DNA from: Virgibacillus halodenitrificans JCM 12304
GTDB taxonomy: Bacteria; Bacillota; Bacilli; Bacillales; Amphibacillaceae
Assembly (NCBI RefSeq): GCF_001310895.1
Contig: NZ_BAZS01000008.1
Span: 1-64,000 of the forward strand
DNA: 64,000 nucleotides
Direction: 5' to 3'
Notes under the pieces: model-generated
Seen by the model: the letters and a program-made list of their open reading frames with translations, nothing else
The model's database searches: none
Told to the model about the DNA's origin: nothing
Shown here: piece by piece, positions 56,939 to 64,000 of the stretch
How positions within the stretch are numbered: the first letter of the stretch is position 1
How the letters are laid out: the number at the start of each line of letters is the position of its first letter
Made by a program: the position numbers and the translations under genes

Positions 56939-57366
56939 GAGTCATCACCTGTTATGTATGTATATGATTCGCTAATTTTTTTTCCGTCTTGGGAAATTTC
57001 GATATTTGCCCTCGTTAATCCTAATTCCGCTTCTTTTTCAGATTGGCAAACTTCAACCCGGGCTGTGTACGTATTATTGTTTAATTCATAGGATGCTTTA
57101 TATGTTATAAATTCCCCCAGTGATTTAGTAGAGGGACAAGATGGTAGTTGTTCGATGTTCAGTTCTTTAATATCATGGGCAACTTGACCTAGCAGGTTAC
57201 TGGAGCTAAGCTCGTCCTCTGTCATATTTGACCAACTAAATATTTGTGGAAAAATTGGTAACATAACGGCAATAACAATTCCTAATATAGTAATCGCTGC
57301 TATAATTTCTATAAGTGTAAAACCGCTACTATTCATTTGTTTGAATTTAGTATACAATAGATTCAC
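56935..57366 (-). CDS. prepilin-like protein, first gene of the pilus operon
   Basis: 143 aa with a class III signal: SSG then FTLIEIIAAITILGIVIAVM, Glu at +5. The C-terminal domain has two cysteines (LPSCPS, VEVCQSE). The start is GTG at 57366, close to an AAGG; TTG at 57357 would be better spaced and is a real alternative. Overlaps the next gene by 4 bases. A minor pilin, probably at the pilus tip or for initiation. Confidence 0.82.
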   Translation of the reverse strand: MNLLYTKFKQMNSSGFTLIEIIAAITILGIVIAVMLPIFPQIFSWSNMTEDELSSSNLLGQVAHDIKELNIEQLPSCPSTKSLGEFITYKASYELNNNTYTARVEVCQSEKEAELGLTRANIEISQDGKKISESYTYITGDDS

Positions 57367-57416
57367 GCCTTAACTGTGACTTTTATCCTATTATAGCATG
57401 TATTGGAAGTGGAAAC

Positions 57417-58280
57417 ATGAGAATATGCCAATTTAAAAGTGAAAAAGGAATGACATTAGTAGAGCTGCTGGCAGCACTTGCCCTGTTTGGATTGATCGTT
57501 GCATTGTCTTCTGGTGTCATTGTGCAATTAATGGGTAGTGAACAGAAAACAAGCGCATCCATCTCACTTAAACAAGAAGCAAATGTGGTGATGAGTGATC
57601 TGCGCAGTCAATTTTATACCAAGGATACCAATAAAATATGTTTACCTCCGGATACTCCACTGAAAGTCACTGAAGCACAGATTATCAATGGAGTAGAAAA
57701 GCAAATGGACAGCGATGGCTGTGTTAATAATGTGGATCAACAAGAACCTATAGAGATGAATTTGACCTTTAGTGATACAGCAAACAAACAAGAAATTGAG
57801 CTTCAAACCTCCTGGGCTGGAAGAAAAGAACATGTCTTACTTCTAAGCAGCATAGATAATTGTAAGGACAATGATAACAATGGGTGTGAGGATGATAATG
57901 AGGAAGATGACTCCGATGATTTTGAAAAATTCCCTTGTATTATTAATGGTTCCATTTCTACTAATAAAAAAGTAAAACTAATGAAGGGGCGCTGCCCAGA
58001 AGATACCTACATTATAACTGGTGCCCTAACAGCTAATAATTCTTTTTCATTACAACATGATGGAGTTATACTAAAAATTGGTGGATCTGCAACCTTCCAC
58101 CAAGAGGTAGAGATCGCTAAAAACACCCAATTAATTGTTGGGGGAGCTGCACAATTTAATCAAAGAATAAAATTAAAAAAAGAAAGCCTGATTGACATTA
58201 AAGGCTCTGCAACATTCCAAGAAATAAATTTACACAAAGGTGCTAAAATAATTGTAAATAATAAACCATATGAACCTTAA
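57417..58280 (+). CDS. prepilin fused to an acidic linker and beta-repeat C-terminal domain
   Basis: 287 aa, transcribed divergently from the pilus operon; GGAAGTGG before the ATG. A prepilin signal (K10-G11, then MTLVELLAALALFGLIVAL, Glu at +5) is followed by a pilin-like domain to ~145. Residues 149-174 are very acidic, with C149/C157/C174. DNDNNGCEDDNE (151-162) matches the EF-hand loop positions 1, 3, 5, 6, 9 and 12. From ~175 to 283 come repeated short strands (VILKIGGSATFHQEVEI, LIVGGAAQFNQRIKL, LIDIKGSATFQEINL), a beta-solenoid/bactofilin-like pattern. Likely a minor pilin displaying an adhesive domain; inferred. Confidence 0.82.
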   Translation: MRICQFKSEKGMTLVELLAALALFGLIVALSSGVIVQLMGSEQKTSASISLKQEANVVMSDLRSQFYTKDTNKICLPPDTPLKVTEAQIINGVEKQMDSDGCVNNVDQQEPIEMNLTFSDTANKQEIELQTSWAGRKEHVLLLSSIDNCKDNDNNGCEDDNEEDDSDDFEKFPCIINGSISTNKKVKLMKGRCPEDTYIITGALTANNSFSLQHDGVILKIGGSATFHQEVEIAKNTQLIVGGAAQFNQRIKLKKESLIDIKGSATFQEINLHKGAKIIVNNKPYEP

Positions 58281-58288
58281 AATAAAAC

Positions 58289-58317
58289 AAAGAGCAGGCC
58301 CAACCAGCCTGCTCTTT
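58289..58317. terminator. bidirectional terminator after the fusion pilin
   Basis: Stem AAAGAGCAGG/CCTGCTCTTT with a 9-base loop between two convergent genes. Confidence 0.85.
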
Positions 58318-58321
58318 CTTC

Positions 58322-59002
58322 TTACAACTCCATCTCTTCCCCAATCTTCATTACCTTTCCTTCACCAGTTTTTACTTTGCTTGCAAAGTCTTCTGGGTTC
58401 TGCTTGATTACAGGGAAGGTGTCATAATGAACAGGTACTACGGTTTTTGCTTTAATCCAGTCTGTGGCGATTAACGCATCCTCTGGTCCCATTGTGAAAT
58501 TATCGCCAATTGGGACAAATGCTAAATCAATATCATTCATGTCACCATACATTTTTAAATCAGTAAATAATGCTGTATCACCCATATGATAAATGGTTTT
58601 TCCTTCAATCGTTAGCAGAATTCCACCAGGCATTCCTGTATAAATAATTGTGTTGTCTTCCTCAGTATAAGAGGAACCGTGAAAAGCTTGCGTGAATTTC
58701 ACTTTACCAAAATCAAATTCGTGTGCACCGCCAATATGCATAGGGTGTGTATTCAATCCTTTAAACCCGAGGTAAACAGCCAATTCATTGGGGGCGACTA
58801 CTAAAGCATCATTACGCTTAGCAATATCAAACGTATCACCAACGTGATCGTTATGCCCATGTGTTAGCAAAATCACATCTGCTTCCACTGTATTTGGGTC
58901 CAAGTCACATGCTTCATTTCCAGAAATAAATGGGTCAATTAAAATTTTATGGGAGTCTGTTTCTACCTTTACTACAGAATGACCATGATAAGATACTTTC
59001 AC
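58322..59002 (-). CDS. UPF0173 metal-dependent hydrolase (YtkL-like)
   Basis: 226 aa metallo-beta-lactamase fold. Metal motifs: [18 protein letters not shown] (~48-57), FHGSS, MGDTALF and VPVHYDTF. Family UPF0173; substrate unknown. B. subtilis YtkL belongs here and lies in the ytoI-proximal region. GGAGAG precedes the ATG. Length is normal. Confidence 0.9.
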   Translation of the reverse strand: MKVSYHGHSVVKVETDSHKILIDPFISGNEACDLDPNTVEADVILLTHGHNDHVGDTFDIAKRNDALVVAPNELAVYLGFKGLNTHPMHIGGAHEFDFGKVKFTQAFHGSSYTEEDNTIIYTGMPGGILLTIEGKTIYHMGDTALFTDLKMYGDMNDIDLAFVPIGDNFTMGPEDALIATDWIKAKTVVPVHYDTFPVIKQNPEDFASKVKTGEGKVMKIGEEMEL

Positions 59003-59083
59003 ATTATCTCTCCTTTTTCATTTACTCTACTCTATCGTTTCGACAGAGACTCCACTAATACCTTTACCCTTTTTTAATTGTTT

Positions 59084-60634
59084 TTAATAGTTTTTCCAAG
59101 CTTTTTCATAAATTTGTATTAAGTGTGGATCAATTAATGTATTTGGTTTTAAGGTAAGGTATTTCCCATTTTTCCCTTCTATTTTTCCGTCTTCATCCTT
59201 ACCAAAAACCGCAAGACTAGGAATCAGCTCAGGCTTTAGATATCTTGTTGGAACATTTATTTTTAGCTCACCCAAGTCTATTTCTTTTCTGCTCGCCATT
59301 ACAAAGCCCCAATTTCCGAAACTGGGTACATCAATATGCAGATTTTCTGTATTTAAACCTGTAGAAGAAATGGTTTCCGAGATCGTCCAGTATACCTCTG
59401 TTGCAAAAACCGGACTTGTTGCCTGAACCATCATGGTCCCTTCTGGTGATAAATGATTTCGAACAAGCGAATAAAATTCTTTCGTATAAAGCTTATTTAA
59501 ACTTTCATTATTAGGATCAGGTAAATCAACGAGAATCACATCATAAAATGATTCTGTTTTTTCAAGAAACTGAAAGGCATCTTTATTTTTTACGTGTACC
59601 TTTTTATTTTTTAATGATCCGTCGTTTAATTCCAGTAAGTATTTATTTGTGTTGGCCAGATCTATGACTGCCGGATCAAGATCAACAAGTGTAACATTCT
59701 CCACCGTATCATACTTCAAAACTTCCTTCGCAGCCACACCATCCCCACCGCCTAAAATGAGGACATTTTTAGGTTCTGGTACAGATGACATGGCCGGGTG
59801 TACCAACACTTCATGATAGCGATGCTCATCTGTCGAACTTAACTGTAACGAACCATCTAAATACAGCCGAACATCTTCTTCATCACGGGTCAAAATAATC
59901 TTCTGGTAACTACTTTCTTCTATGTGAAGAATGGGATCTTTATAAAGCTTTTGTTCAAATGTAAAGGCGAGTTCCTCACCGAAGAAGAGGCCGATTACCA
60001 AAAGTAATGCAATACCAGTTCCAACAATTACATGTACACTAAAGTATTTAATTTCTTTTCGAAACAGCCAGAGGACAACCAATGCTACCGTTACATTAAT
60101 ACAGCCTACCAAAAAGGCAGATTTAACCATACCAAATTGCGGACGCAGCAAGAACACAAATAATAATCCGCCAATTAATCCACCTGCATAATCAGAAAAT
60201 AGCACTCTTGCGGTACTCTTATTTAACGTAACACCAATCTCATTTGCCTTACGTATTAAAATAGGCAGCTCAAAACCTGTTAGTGCACCGATTACTAATG
60301 TTATAAGATATAAATAGAAGGCATCCGTTCCTTCCGGAGCAAAGGCAGTTATCCCAAACATGGTAAAACTGGAAAAGCCGCCAATAACTGCTACACCAAA
60401 TTCAACATAGACAAAAGCGATAATCAGATGTTTCATTACTTTCTCACTTAAACTGGCTCCAATTCCCATCCCAGTTAAAAATAGAGAGATAATAAGTGTA
60501 TACTGTTTTACTCCATCCCCTAGTATGTACGAACCAAGTGCCCCGAAAAGCACTTCGAAAATAATACCACAAATGGATACAATTCCCGAAGCCCAGTAAA
60601 TGATGTTACTATTTCTTTCTGCTAAATTTTTCAC
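59084..60634 (-). CDS. membrane spermidine-synthase-like protein
   Basis: 516 aa. Six to seven N-terminal transmembrane helices (~10-215) fused to a cytoplasmic spermidine-synthase-type methyltransferase-fold domain. The latter has LYLDGSLQLSSTDEHRYHE, ILGGGDGVAAKEVLKY (SAM-type loop), VDLDPAVIDLA and DVILVDLPDPNN. These match the putrescine aminopropyltransferase core, so it may move aminopropyl groups at the membrane. The start is GTG 60634, 8 bases after GGAG. Last gene of the PspA cluster, ~100 bases after DUF350. Confidence 0.87.
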   Translation of the reverse strand: MKNLAERNSNIIYWASGIVSICGIIFEVLFGALGSYILGDGVKQYTLIISLFLTGMGIGASLSEKVMKHLIIAFVYVEFGVAVIGGFSSFTMFGITAFAPEGTDAFYLYLITLVIGALTGFELPILIRKANEIGVTLNKSTARVLFSDYAGGLIGGLLFVFLLRPQFGMVKSAFLVGCINVTVALVVLWLFRKEIKYFSVHVIVGTGIALLLVIGLFFGEELAFTFEQKLYKDPILHIEESSYQKIILTRDEEDVRLYLDGSLQLSSTDEHRYHEVLVHPAMSSVPEPKNVLILGGGDGVAAKEVLKYDTVENVTLVDLDPAVIDLANTNKYLLELNDGSLKNKKVHVKNKDAFQFLEKTESFYDVILVDLPDPNNESLNKLYTKEFYSLVRNHLSPEGTMMVQATSPVFATEVYWTISETISSTGLNTENLHIDVPSFGNWGFVMASRKEIDLGELKINVPTRYLKPELIPSLAVFGKDEDGKIEGKNGKYLTLKPNTLIDPHLIQIYEKAWKNY

Positions 60635-60670
60635 TATTATCACTCCAAATTTCAGTTCAGAAACAAAAGG

Positions 60671-60701
60671 TGGCTTCTCGCCAATTAGATGACGGAAGCC
60701 A
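60671..60701 (-). other. intercistronic hairpin before the spermidine-synthase-like gene
   Basis: Minus-strand TGGCTTC/GAAGCCA stem with a 17-base loop, then CCTTTTGTTT. May act as a partial terminator or processing site between the DUF350 and synthase genes. Confidence 0.5.
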
Positions 60702-60736
60702 GTTATAATTCACTATTATTAAAAGCACTGGTGAAA

Positions 60737-61132
60737 TTATGTAATAGAAGCTCCAATCACAAGTGCTAGACCAATTGATACACCGACTGAAATAAGCCCT
60801 ACTGCTTTGTTGTTTTTCAATAATTCATCCTGCACTGAGAAGCTCTTTGTAAAAAGATCAAAAAGACCATAAGCAACCATTTGCAGAATAACCCCTACAA
60901 CTCCCCATATAATCGTTTCATAAATAACAGAACTATTATATATTGCAAAGGCTAATACAATGCAAATACCGATTATTTTTCCAAGGATAGATAAAGCCAC
61001 TGCTTCATTTCCATTCTTTACTTCTTCCATGTCCTTATATTTTCTGGTCATGTTTTCAAATATAATTAATCCAATAATAACTATTACAATTGATATTACA
61101 AAATATAAAAGTGTTGCAATAAATGGTTCCAT
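60737..61132 (-). CDS. DUF350 membrane protein
   Basis: 131 aa with four transmembrane helices (~5-25, 47-66, 75-92, 108-128). DUF350 proteins (YjfL-like) carry paired ~60-residue repeats; here both halves share LGKIIGICIVLA and KAVGLISVGVSIGLALV-like stretches. Function unknown, often beside PspA and aminopropyltransferase-like genes. GGAGGG before the ATG. 15 bases after the lipoprotein gene. Confidence 0.85.
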   Translation of the reverse strand: MEPFIATLLYFVISIVIVIIGLIIFENMTRKYKDMEEVKNGNEAVALSILGKIIGICIVLAFAIYNSSVIYETIIWGVVGVILQMVAYGLFDLFTKSFSVQDELLKNNKAVGLISVGVSIGLALVIGASIT

Positions 61133-61147
61133 TCCATTTCCCTCCTT

Positions 61148-61783
61148 TTATTTTCCTGAACCAGGCCCGCCTCCGCGATAACTGGTATTTCCTCGTTTTG
61201 GTGCACCATATGCTCCTCCACTATATCCACCGTAGCAACCACCATTTTGACATTCTCTGGCACGTCTGTCACTCCAATTGTTTCCTAGCATACTGTCAAG
61301 CAGCCGATAGGTGAAATACGTACTTAGAAAACTAGGTGAGTAATTATTACGCACAAATTCTTTGCTTGCCACTTCTATTACCATTACACTACTGTCGTCT
61401 TCACTTTGTTTAACTGTAACAAAATCGTCTTCGTAAACCATAATTTGTTGTTGATCCTTCTCTTCGCTAATCTCTCTAGGCTCTATTACGGAAGCGAGTA
61501 AGGAAACAATTTCCTCACGGTTAAATCGCTTAGTCGCAAATACTTCCGCATCGTATGTATCACCATTCACTACATCTATTAATGGAAAGTGAGCTTCTAT
61601 TAAGTCATCAATTTCATAGCTTTCATCTGCTTTAATAGAGGATATAAGCTCATTTTTTTCCGGTTCATCTGGAAGCTCTTCAGAAGTGATGCTTATTTCT
61701 TCGTTCATGCCTCTGTCTGAACATGCAGTGAGCAATAGGATCAAGAGAGAGAAAAATCCTAACAACAGCCATCTTTTATTCAA
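61148..61783 (-). CDS. DUF4247 lipoprotein with Gly/Tyr-rich tail
   Basis: 211 aa. Signal peptide with lipobox LLTAC (Cys21), then an acidic domain. The last ~35 residues are low complexity, rich in Gly, Tyr, Ser and Arg (GGCYGGYSGGAYG, YRGGGPGSGK), and contain CQNGGC. DUF4247 assignment is from memory. Lipid-anchored outside the membrane; function unknown. Between pspA and DUF350 genes in the stress cluster. Confidence 0.82.
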   Translation of the reverse strand: MNKRWLLLGFFSLLILLLTACSDRGMNEEISITSEELPDEPEKNELISSIKADESYEIDDLIEAHFPLIDVVNGDTYDAEVFATKRFNREEIVSLLASVIEPREISEEKDQQQIMVYEDDFVTVKQSEDDSSVMVIEVASKEFVRNNYSPSFLSTYFTYRLLDSMLGNNWSDRRARECQNGGCYGGYSGGAYGAPKRGNTSYRGGGPGSGK

Positions 61784-61818
61784 TTTATTTCCCCCTTCCC
61801 ACCATGAAAATAAGGAAT

Positions 61819-61842
61819 AGGAGCAGCTAAGGAACTGCTCCT
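61819..61842 (-). other. intercistronic hairpin after pspA
   Basis: Stem AGGAGCAG/CTGCTCCT with an 8-base loop and little T run. It could hold back read-through from pspA to the lipoprotein gene or protect the pspA mRNA end. Confidence 0.55.
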
Positions 61843-61852
61843 GAACAAGTAA

Positions 61853-62521
61853 TTATTCTTTCCCCATTTTCTTTTTTAATGCTGCAAGTTCATCGTCGAC
61901 ATTATCATTATTCAATTCTTCAAACTCATCATCCAATGAACGGCTGGATTGAGACATATCTTCACTCGTTTCTGCTTCTGCCTCATATTGCATTACTTTT
62001 TCTTCCATTCGTTCAAAACCACGTTTGGAATCGTCACTACCAATTGAAGACATGGTGCGATTCATTTTTGTGCGAGTTCTTGCTGATTCAGCACGTGCTT
62101 TTAAGGAATCCTTCTTCAATTTCATTTCTTGGTATTCCTTTTTCATTTCTTCCAATTTATTACGAAGTGTGTCAGCATCCTGTTTCGCACGTTCCCATGA
62201 TTCATATAAACTGTTGGCATTAGATTCATGTTCATTTTTATCTTGAAGTGCACGTCTTGCCAAATCTTCATTACCAGCTTCAATTGCTTGTTCTGCTTGT
62301 TTCTGTCTCTTTTCTACAAGAGCTTTCGCATCATTGGCTTTACGTTTCAACATTTTTTCGTTTGCAATTTGCTTGGCTACAGCAGCTTCTGCCTCGCGAA
62401 TATCCTCGGACATATCTCGCATAAACTGATCGAGCATTTTAACGGGATCTTCCGCTTTATCCAACATAGCATTTAACTCTGAACTGACAACTGTTTTCAT
62501 ACGACCAAAAAATTTAAACAT
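61853..62521 (-). CDS. pspA: PspA/IM30-family envelope stress protein
   Basis: 222 aa, almost all helical. N-terminal amphipathic helix MFKFFGRMKTVVSSELNAML binds membranes, then DPVKMLDQFMRDMSEDIREAEAAVAK and a long coiled coil (~25-190). ESCRT-III-like PspA rods stabilise damaged membranes. In B. subtilis pspA is controlled by sigma-W; the same type of promoter lies upstream of this cluster. 12 bases after the DUF4178 gene. Confidence 0.93.
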   Translation of the reverse strand: MFKFFGRMKTVVSSELNAMLDKAEDPVKMLDQFMRDMSEDIREAEAAVAKQIANEKMLKRKANDAKALVEKRQKQAEQAIEAGNEDLARRALQDKNEHESNANSLYESWERAKQDADTLRNKLEEMKKEYQEMKLKKDSLKARAESARTRTKMNRTMSSIGSDDSKRGFERMEEKVMQYEAEAETSEDMSQSSRSLDDEFEELNNDNVDDELAALKKKMGKE

Positions 62522-62533
62522 AATCTATTCCTC

Positions 62534-63043
62534 CTATATAGTTCCTGCTAATATTTTTAATTCAAATTCTTCAATAGGATAACCATAACTTGCTTCTGTT
62601 TCAGTTCCCCATGTTTCAAAGCTTAAAAAATGTTCCTCTTCGGAATCACTGTAGTCAGCGTAATGGGTCTGTGTACCATTGATATTTGCGCTTCTTCCTT
62701 CACCAACTACATTTGCTTTACCTGATTCTTCCAGATAATATTTTCTGTTTTCATACGATATTTCTTTTGGATAAGGGATAGAAACAGGTAGTTGAATCTT
62801 CTTGTAAATACCTAATTCCAGTTCGTCATCCATTTCCGCGGATAACCATATTGTATTGTTTCCCTCTAATAATTGATAACCTAGCCACTCATAACCACCA
62901 TCACGGTACGTGATCTTACCTACTACTTCATAATCGACTAAGTCATAAGTAACAATATCTCCAACTTGTATTGTTAATGCAGTTCTCTCCTTCAACTCAG
63001 GTTTATCTTTCTTACTACTAAAAAGCTTGGAAAAGAATCCCAT
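62534..63043 (-). CDS. DUF4178 protein, first gene of the PspA cluster
   Basis: 169 aa, soluble, beta-rich. Begins with an amphipathic MGFFSKLFSSKK, then VGDIVTYDLVDYEVVGKITYRDGGYEWLGYQLLEG, the DUF4178 core, and ends with a YPIEEFELKI strand. Function unknown. The ATG at 63043 lies 7 bases after GAGG; an earlier GTG at 63049 overlaps that site. First gene after the sigma-W-type promoter. Confidence 0.82.
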   Translation of the reverse strand: MGFFSKLFSSKKDKPELKERTALTIQVGDIVTYDLVDYEVVGKITYRDGGYEWLGYQLLEGNNTIWLSAEMDDELELGIYKKIQLPVSIPYPKEISYENRKYYLEESGKANVVGEGRSANINGTQTHYADYSDSEEEHFLSFETWGTETEASYGYPIEEFELKILAGTI

Positions 63044-63084
63044 AGCCACACCTCACAATTGTTCATGAACTCTGTTCCCTATCT

Positions 63085-63113
63085 AGTACGAGTAACCCCC
63101 GACTTAGGTTTCA
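63085..63113 (-). promoter_or_regulatory. sigma-W-type ECF promoter of the PspA cluster
   Basis: Minus-strand TGAAAC, 17 bases, CGTACT, ~42 bases before the DUF4178 start. The spacer is C/G-rich at its centre. It matches the ysdB promoter at 8868-8896 in both elements and spacing. Confidence 0.85.
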
Positions 63114-63177
63114 AAAAACATAACAAAAATTATTTTTTTACAAACCTATTATAACGTAGTTTATTTCTATGTAAAAA

Positions 63178-63203
63178 GAAGAAGAGCTAGAATGCTCTTC
63201 TTC
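63178..63203 (-). terminator. terminator after the small gene at 63217-63381
   Basis: Perfect stem GAAGAAGAGC/GCTCTTCTTC, followed on the minus strand by TTTTT. Confidence 0.8.
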
Positions 63204-63216
63204 AATGGAATAATAT

Positions 63217-63381
63217 TTATTTTTTTTGGTTATTAAAAGTGTGAATAGCTTTGTTATTATGAAGTTGATCTTCGATAACACCACTCTGATAGCTTTCATT
63301 TAATTGGTTCTGAACTGCAGCTACTCCAGTTTCATCCTCAAACATTCGTTCAGGAGTATGCCTTTTCTCCTTTTTAGCCAT
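63217..63381 (-). CDS. small hypothetical protein
   Basis: 54 aa, highly charged, no membrane helix. It reads MAKKEKRHTPERMFEDETG, then a helical middle (VAAVQNQLNESYQSGVIED), and ends HTFNNQKK. AGGAGGTGATC lies 5-10 bases before the ATG, a very strong ribosome site, and a terminator follows at once, so it is a real one-gene unit. I do not recognise a family. Confidence 0.72.
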   Translation of the reverse strand: MAKKEKRHTPERMFEDETGVAAVQNQLNESYQSGVIEDQLHNNKAIHTFNNQKK

Positions 63382-63460
63382 GCGATCACCTCCATGATTA
63401 GTTTACCCATAAAAAAGAAAGAAATAGTAACTTATATTTACCATTTATGCGCAAAATAGA

Positions 63461-63489
63461 TTGTTCCTTTAATTAGAAGGGTATATAAT
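63461..63489 (+). promoter_or_regulatory. sigma-A promoter of the uspA-like gene
   Basis: TTGTTC, 17 bases, TATAAT. Transcription would start near 63496, leaving a leader of only ~16 bases with the AAGGGGGAG site. Confidence 0.75.
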
Positions 63490-63511
63490 TATAGTGAAGG
63501 GGGAGATAAAC

Positions 63512-63940
63512 ATGGAATATAAGCATATTGTAGTAGCCGTGGATGGTTCTGAAGCATCCGAAAAAGCATTCAAGAAATCATTGGACATTGTTAAACGTAA
63601 TAATGCTAGACTTATTCTCGCACATGTTGTAGATTCCCGAACCTTTGCGACTGCTGAAGCATATGATCGCACACTAGCTGAGCGTGCCGAAGAGTATGCG
63701 AAGGACTTATTGGATAATTATGTGGAACATGCGAAGGCTGCAGGTATTAAAAATCTTGTTCGCTGTGTGGAATATGGTTCCCCTAAAGTTAAAATAGCAA
63801 AAGAAATTGCTCAAGATTTTGAAGCAGATCTAATCATTTGCGGTGCAACAGGAATGAGTGCAGTTGAACGCTTCTTAATTGGTAGTGTTTCCGAAAGCAT
63901 TACACGCTATGCAAATTGTGATGTCTTAGTAATTCGATAA
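63512..63940 (+). CDS. universal stress protein UspA family
   Basis: 142 aa single Usp domain. Starts YKHIVVAVDGSEASEKAF; ATP-binding loop GATGMSAVERFLIGSVSESI (G-2x-G-9x-G-S type) near residue 114, ending CDVLVIR. ATP-binding Usp proteins respond to growth arrest and stress. The ATG at 63512 follows GGGGGAG; a GTG at 63494 lies at the transcript start. Its own promoter and terminator. Confidence 0.92.
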   Translation: MEYKHIVVAVDGSEASEKAFKKSLDIVKRNNARLILAHVVDSRTFATAEAYDRTLAERAEEYAKDLLDNYVEHAKAAGIKNLVRCVEYGSPKVKIAKEIAQDFEADLIICGATGMSAVERFLIGSVSESITRYANCDVLVIR

Positions 63941-63941
63941 T

Positions 63942-63978
63942 AAATAAAGGCTAGCGTATGATACGCTAGCCTTTATTT
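63942..63978 (+). terminator. terminator after the uspA-like gene
   Basis: 18-bp stem AAATAAAGGCTAGCGTAT and its complement, followed by ATAG. Probably serves both strands. Confidence 0.88.
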
Positions 63979-64000
63979 ATAGTCCTTTTTAATTTCTTGG

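Noticed and set aside
49236-57366. Competence comG operon instead of a pilus locus
   Set aside because: PilT, PilM/N/O, a full prepilin peptidase and a long PilB with an N-terminal domain are not part of comG operons.

Overview
The window is a stretch of chromosome from a low-GC, endospore-forming Bacillaceae bacterium (Oceanobacillus/Virgibacillus/Lentibacillus-like). The evidence is gene order that closely follows the Bacillus subtilis chromosome (ysgA-sspI, ysdC, ysdB, ysdA-rplT-rpmI-infC, thrS-ytxC, dnaI-dnaB-nrdR, speD-gapB-coaE-mutM-polA, phoR-phoP, mdh-icd-citZ, ytvI-fxsA, pyk-pfkA-accA-accD, malic enzyme, dnaE, ytrH-ytrI, nrnA, ytpI, ytoI), sporulation genes (sspI, ytxC, ytvI, ytrH, ytrI) and AT-rich sequence with strong Shine-Dalgarno sites. 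Most genes lie on the minus strand. Family names and B. subtilis comparisons are from memory; no database was searched.

Layout: 1-7 kb holds an RNA methyltransferase, sspI, a four-gene ABC-2 export cassette with a large surface protein, and a lytic transglycosylase. 7-20 kb is core: peptidase, dUTPase, sigma-W-type ysdB, the infC-rpmI-rplT operon with its L20-type leader and AUU start, thrS with a T-box, primosome genes dnaI and dnaB, nrdR, and speD with an unusual leader. 20-32 kb carries gapB, a GC-rich palindromic repeat, coaE-mutM-polA, a phoPR pair whose kinase lacks the usual sensor domain, and the citZ-icd-mdh TCA operon. 32-47 kb has ytvI/fxsA, pfkA-pyk, accDA, a GntR regulator, malic enzyme, dnaE and the ytr genes. 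Two normally intact genes, pyk and ytoI, are each broken by one missing base, which may be sequence error or real lesions.

49-58 kb is the main accessory region: a complete-looking type IV pilus locus (pilin-like genes, PilB, retraction ATPase PilT, PilC, major pilin, prepilin peptidase, PilM/N/O) on the minus strand, with a divergent gene encoding a prepilin fused to a beta-repeat C-terminal region through an acidic, EF-hand-like linker. The PilB N-terminus carries a duplicated MshEN-like motif, which suggests cyclic di-GMP control.

59-63 kb is an envelope-stress module (DUF4178-PspA-DUF4247 lipoprotein-DUF350-membrane spermidine-synthase-like protein) behind a very good sigma-W-type promoter. 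That promoter has the same elements and spacing as the one before ysdB. The window ends with a small unrecognised gene and a UspA-family gene. No tRNA, rRNA, CRISPR array, prophage or intact insertion sequence was seen.
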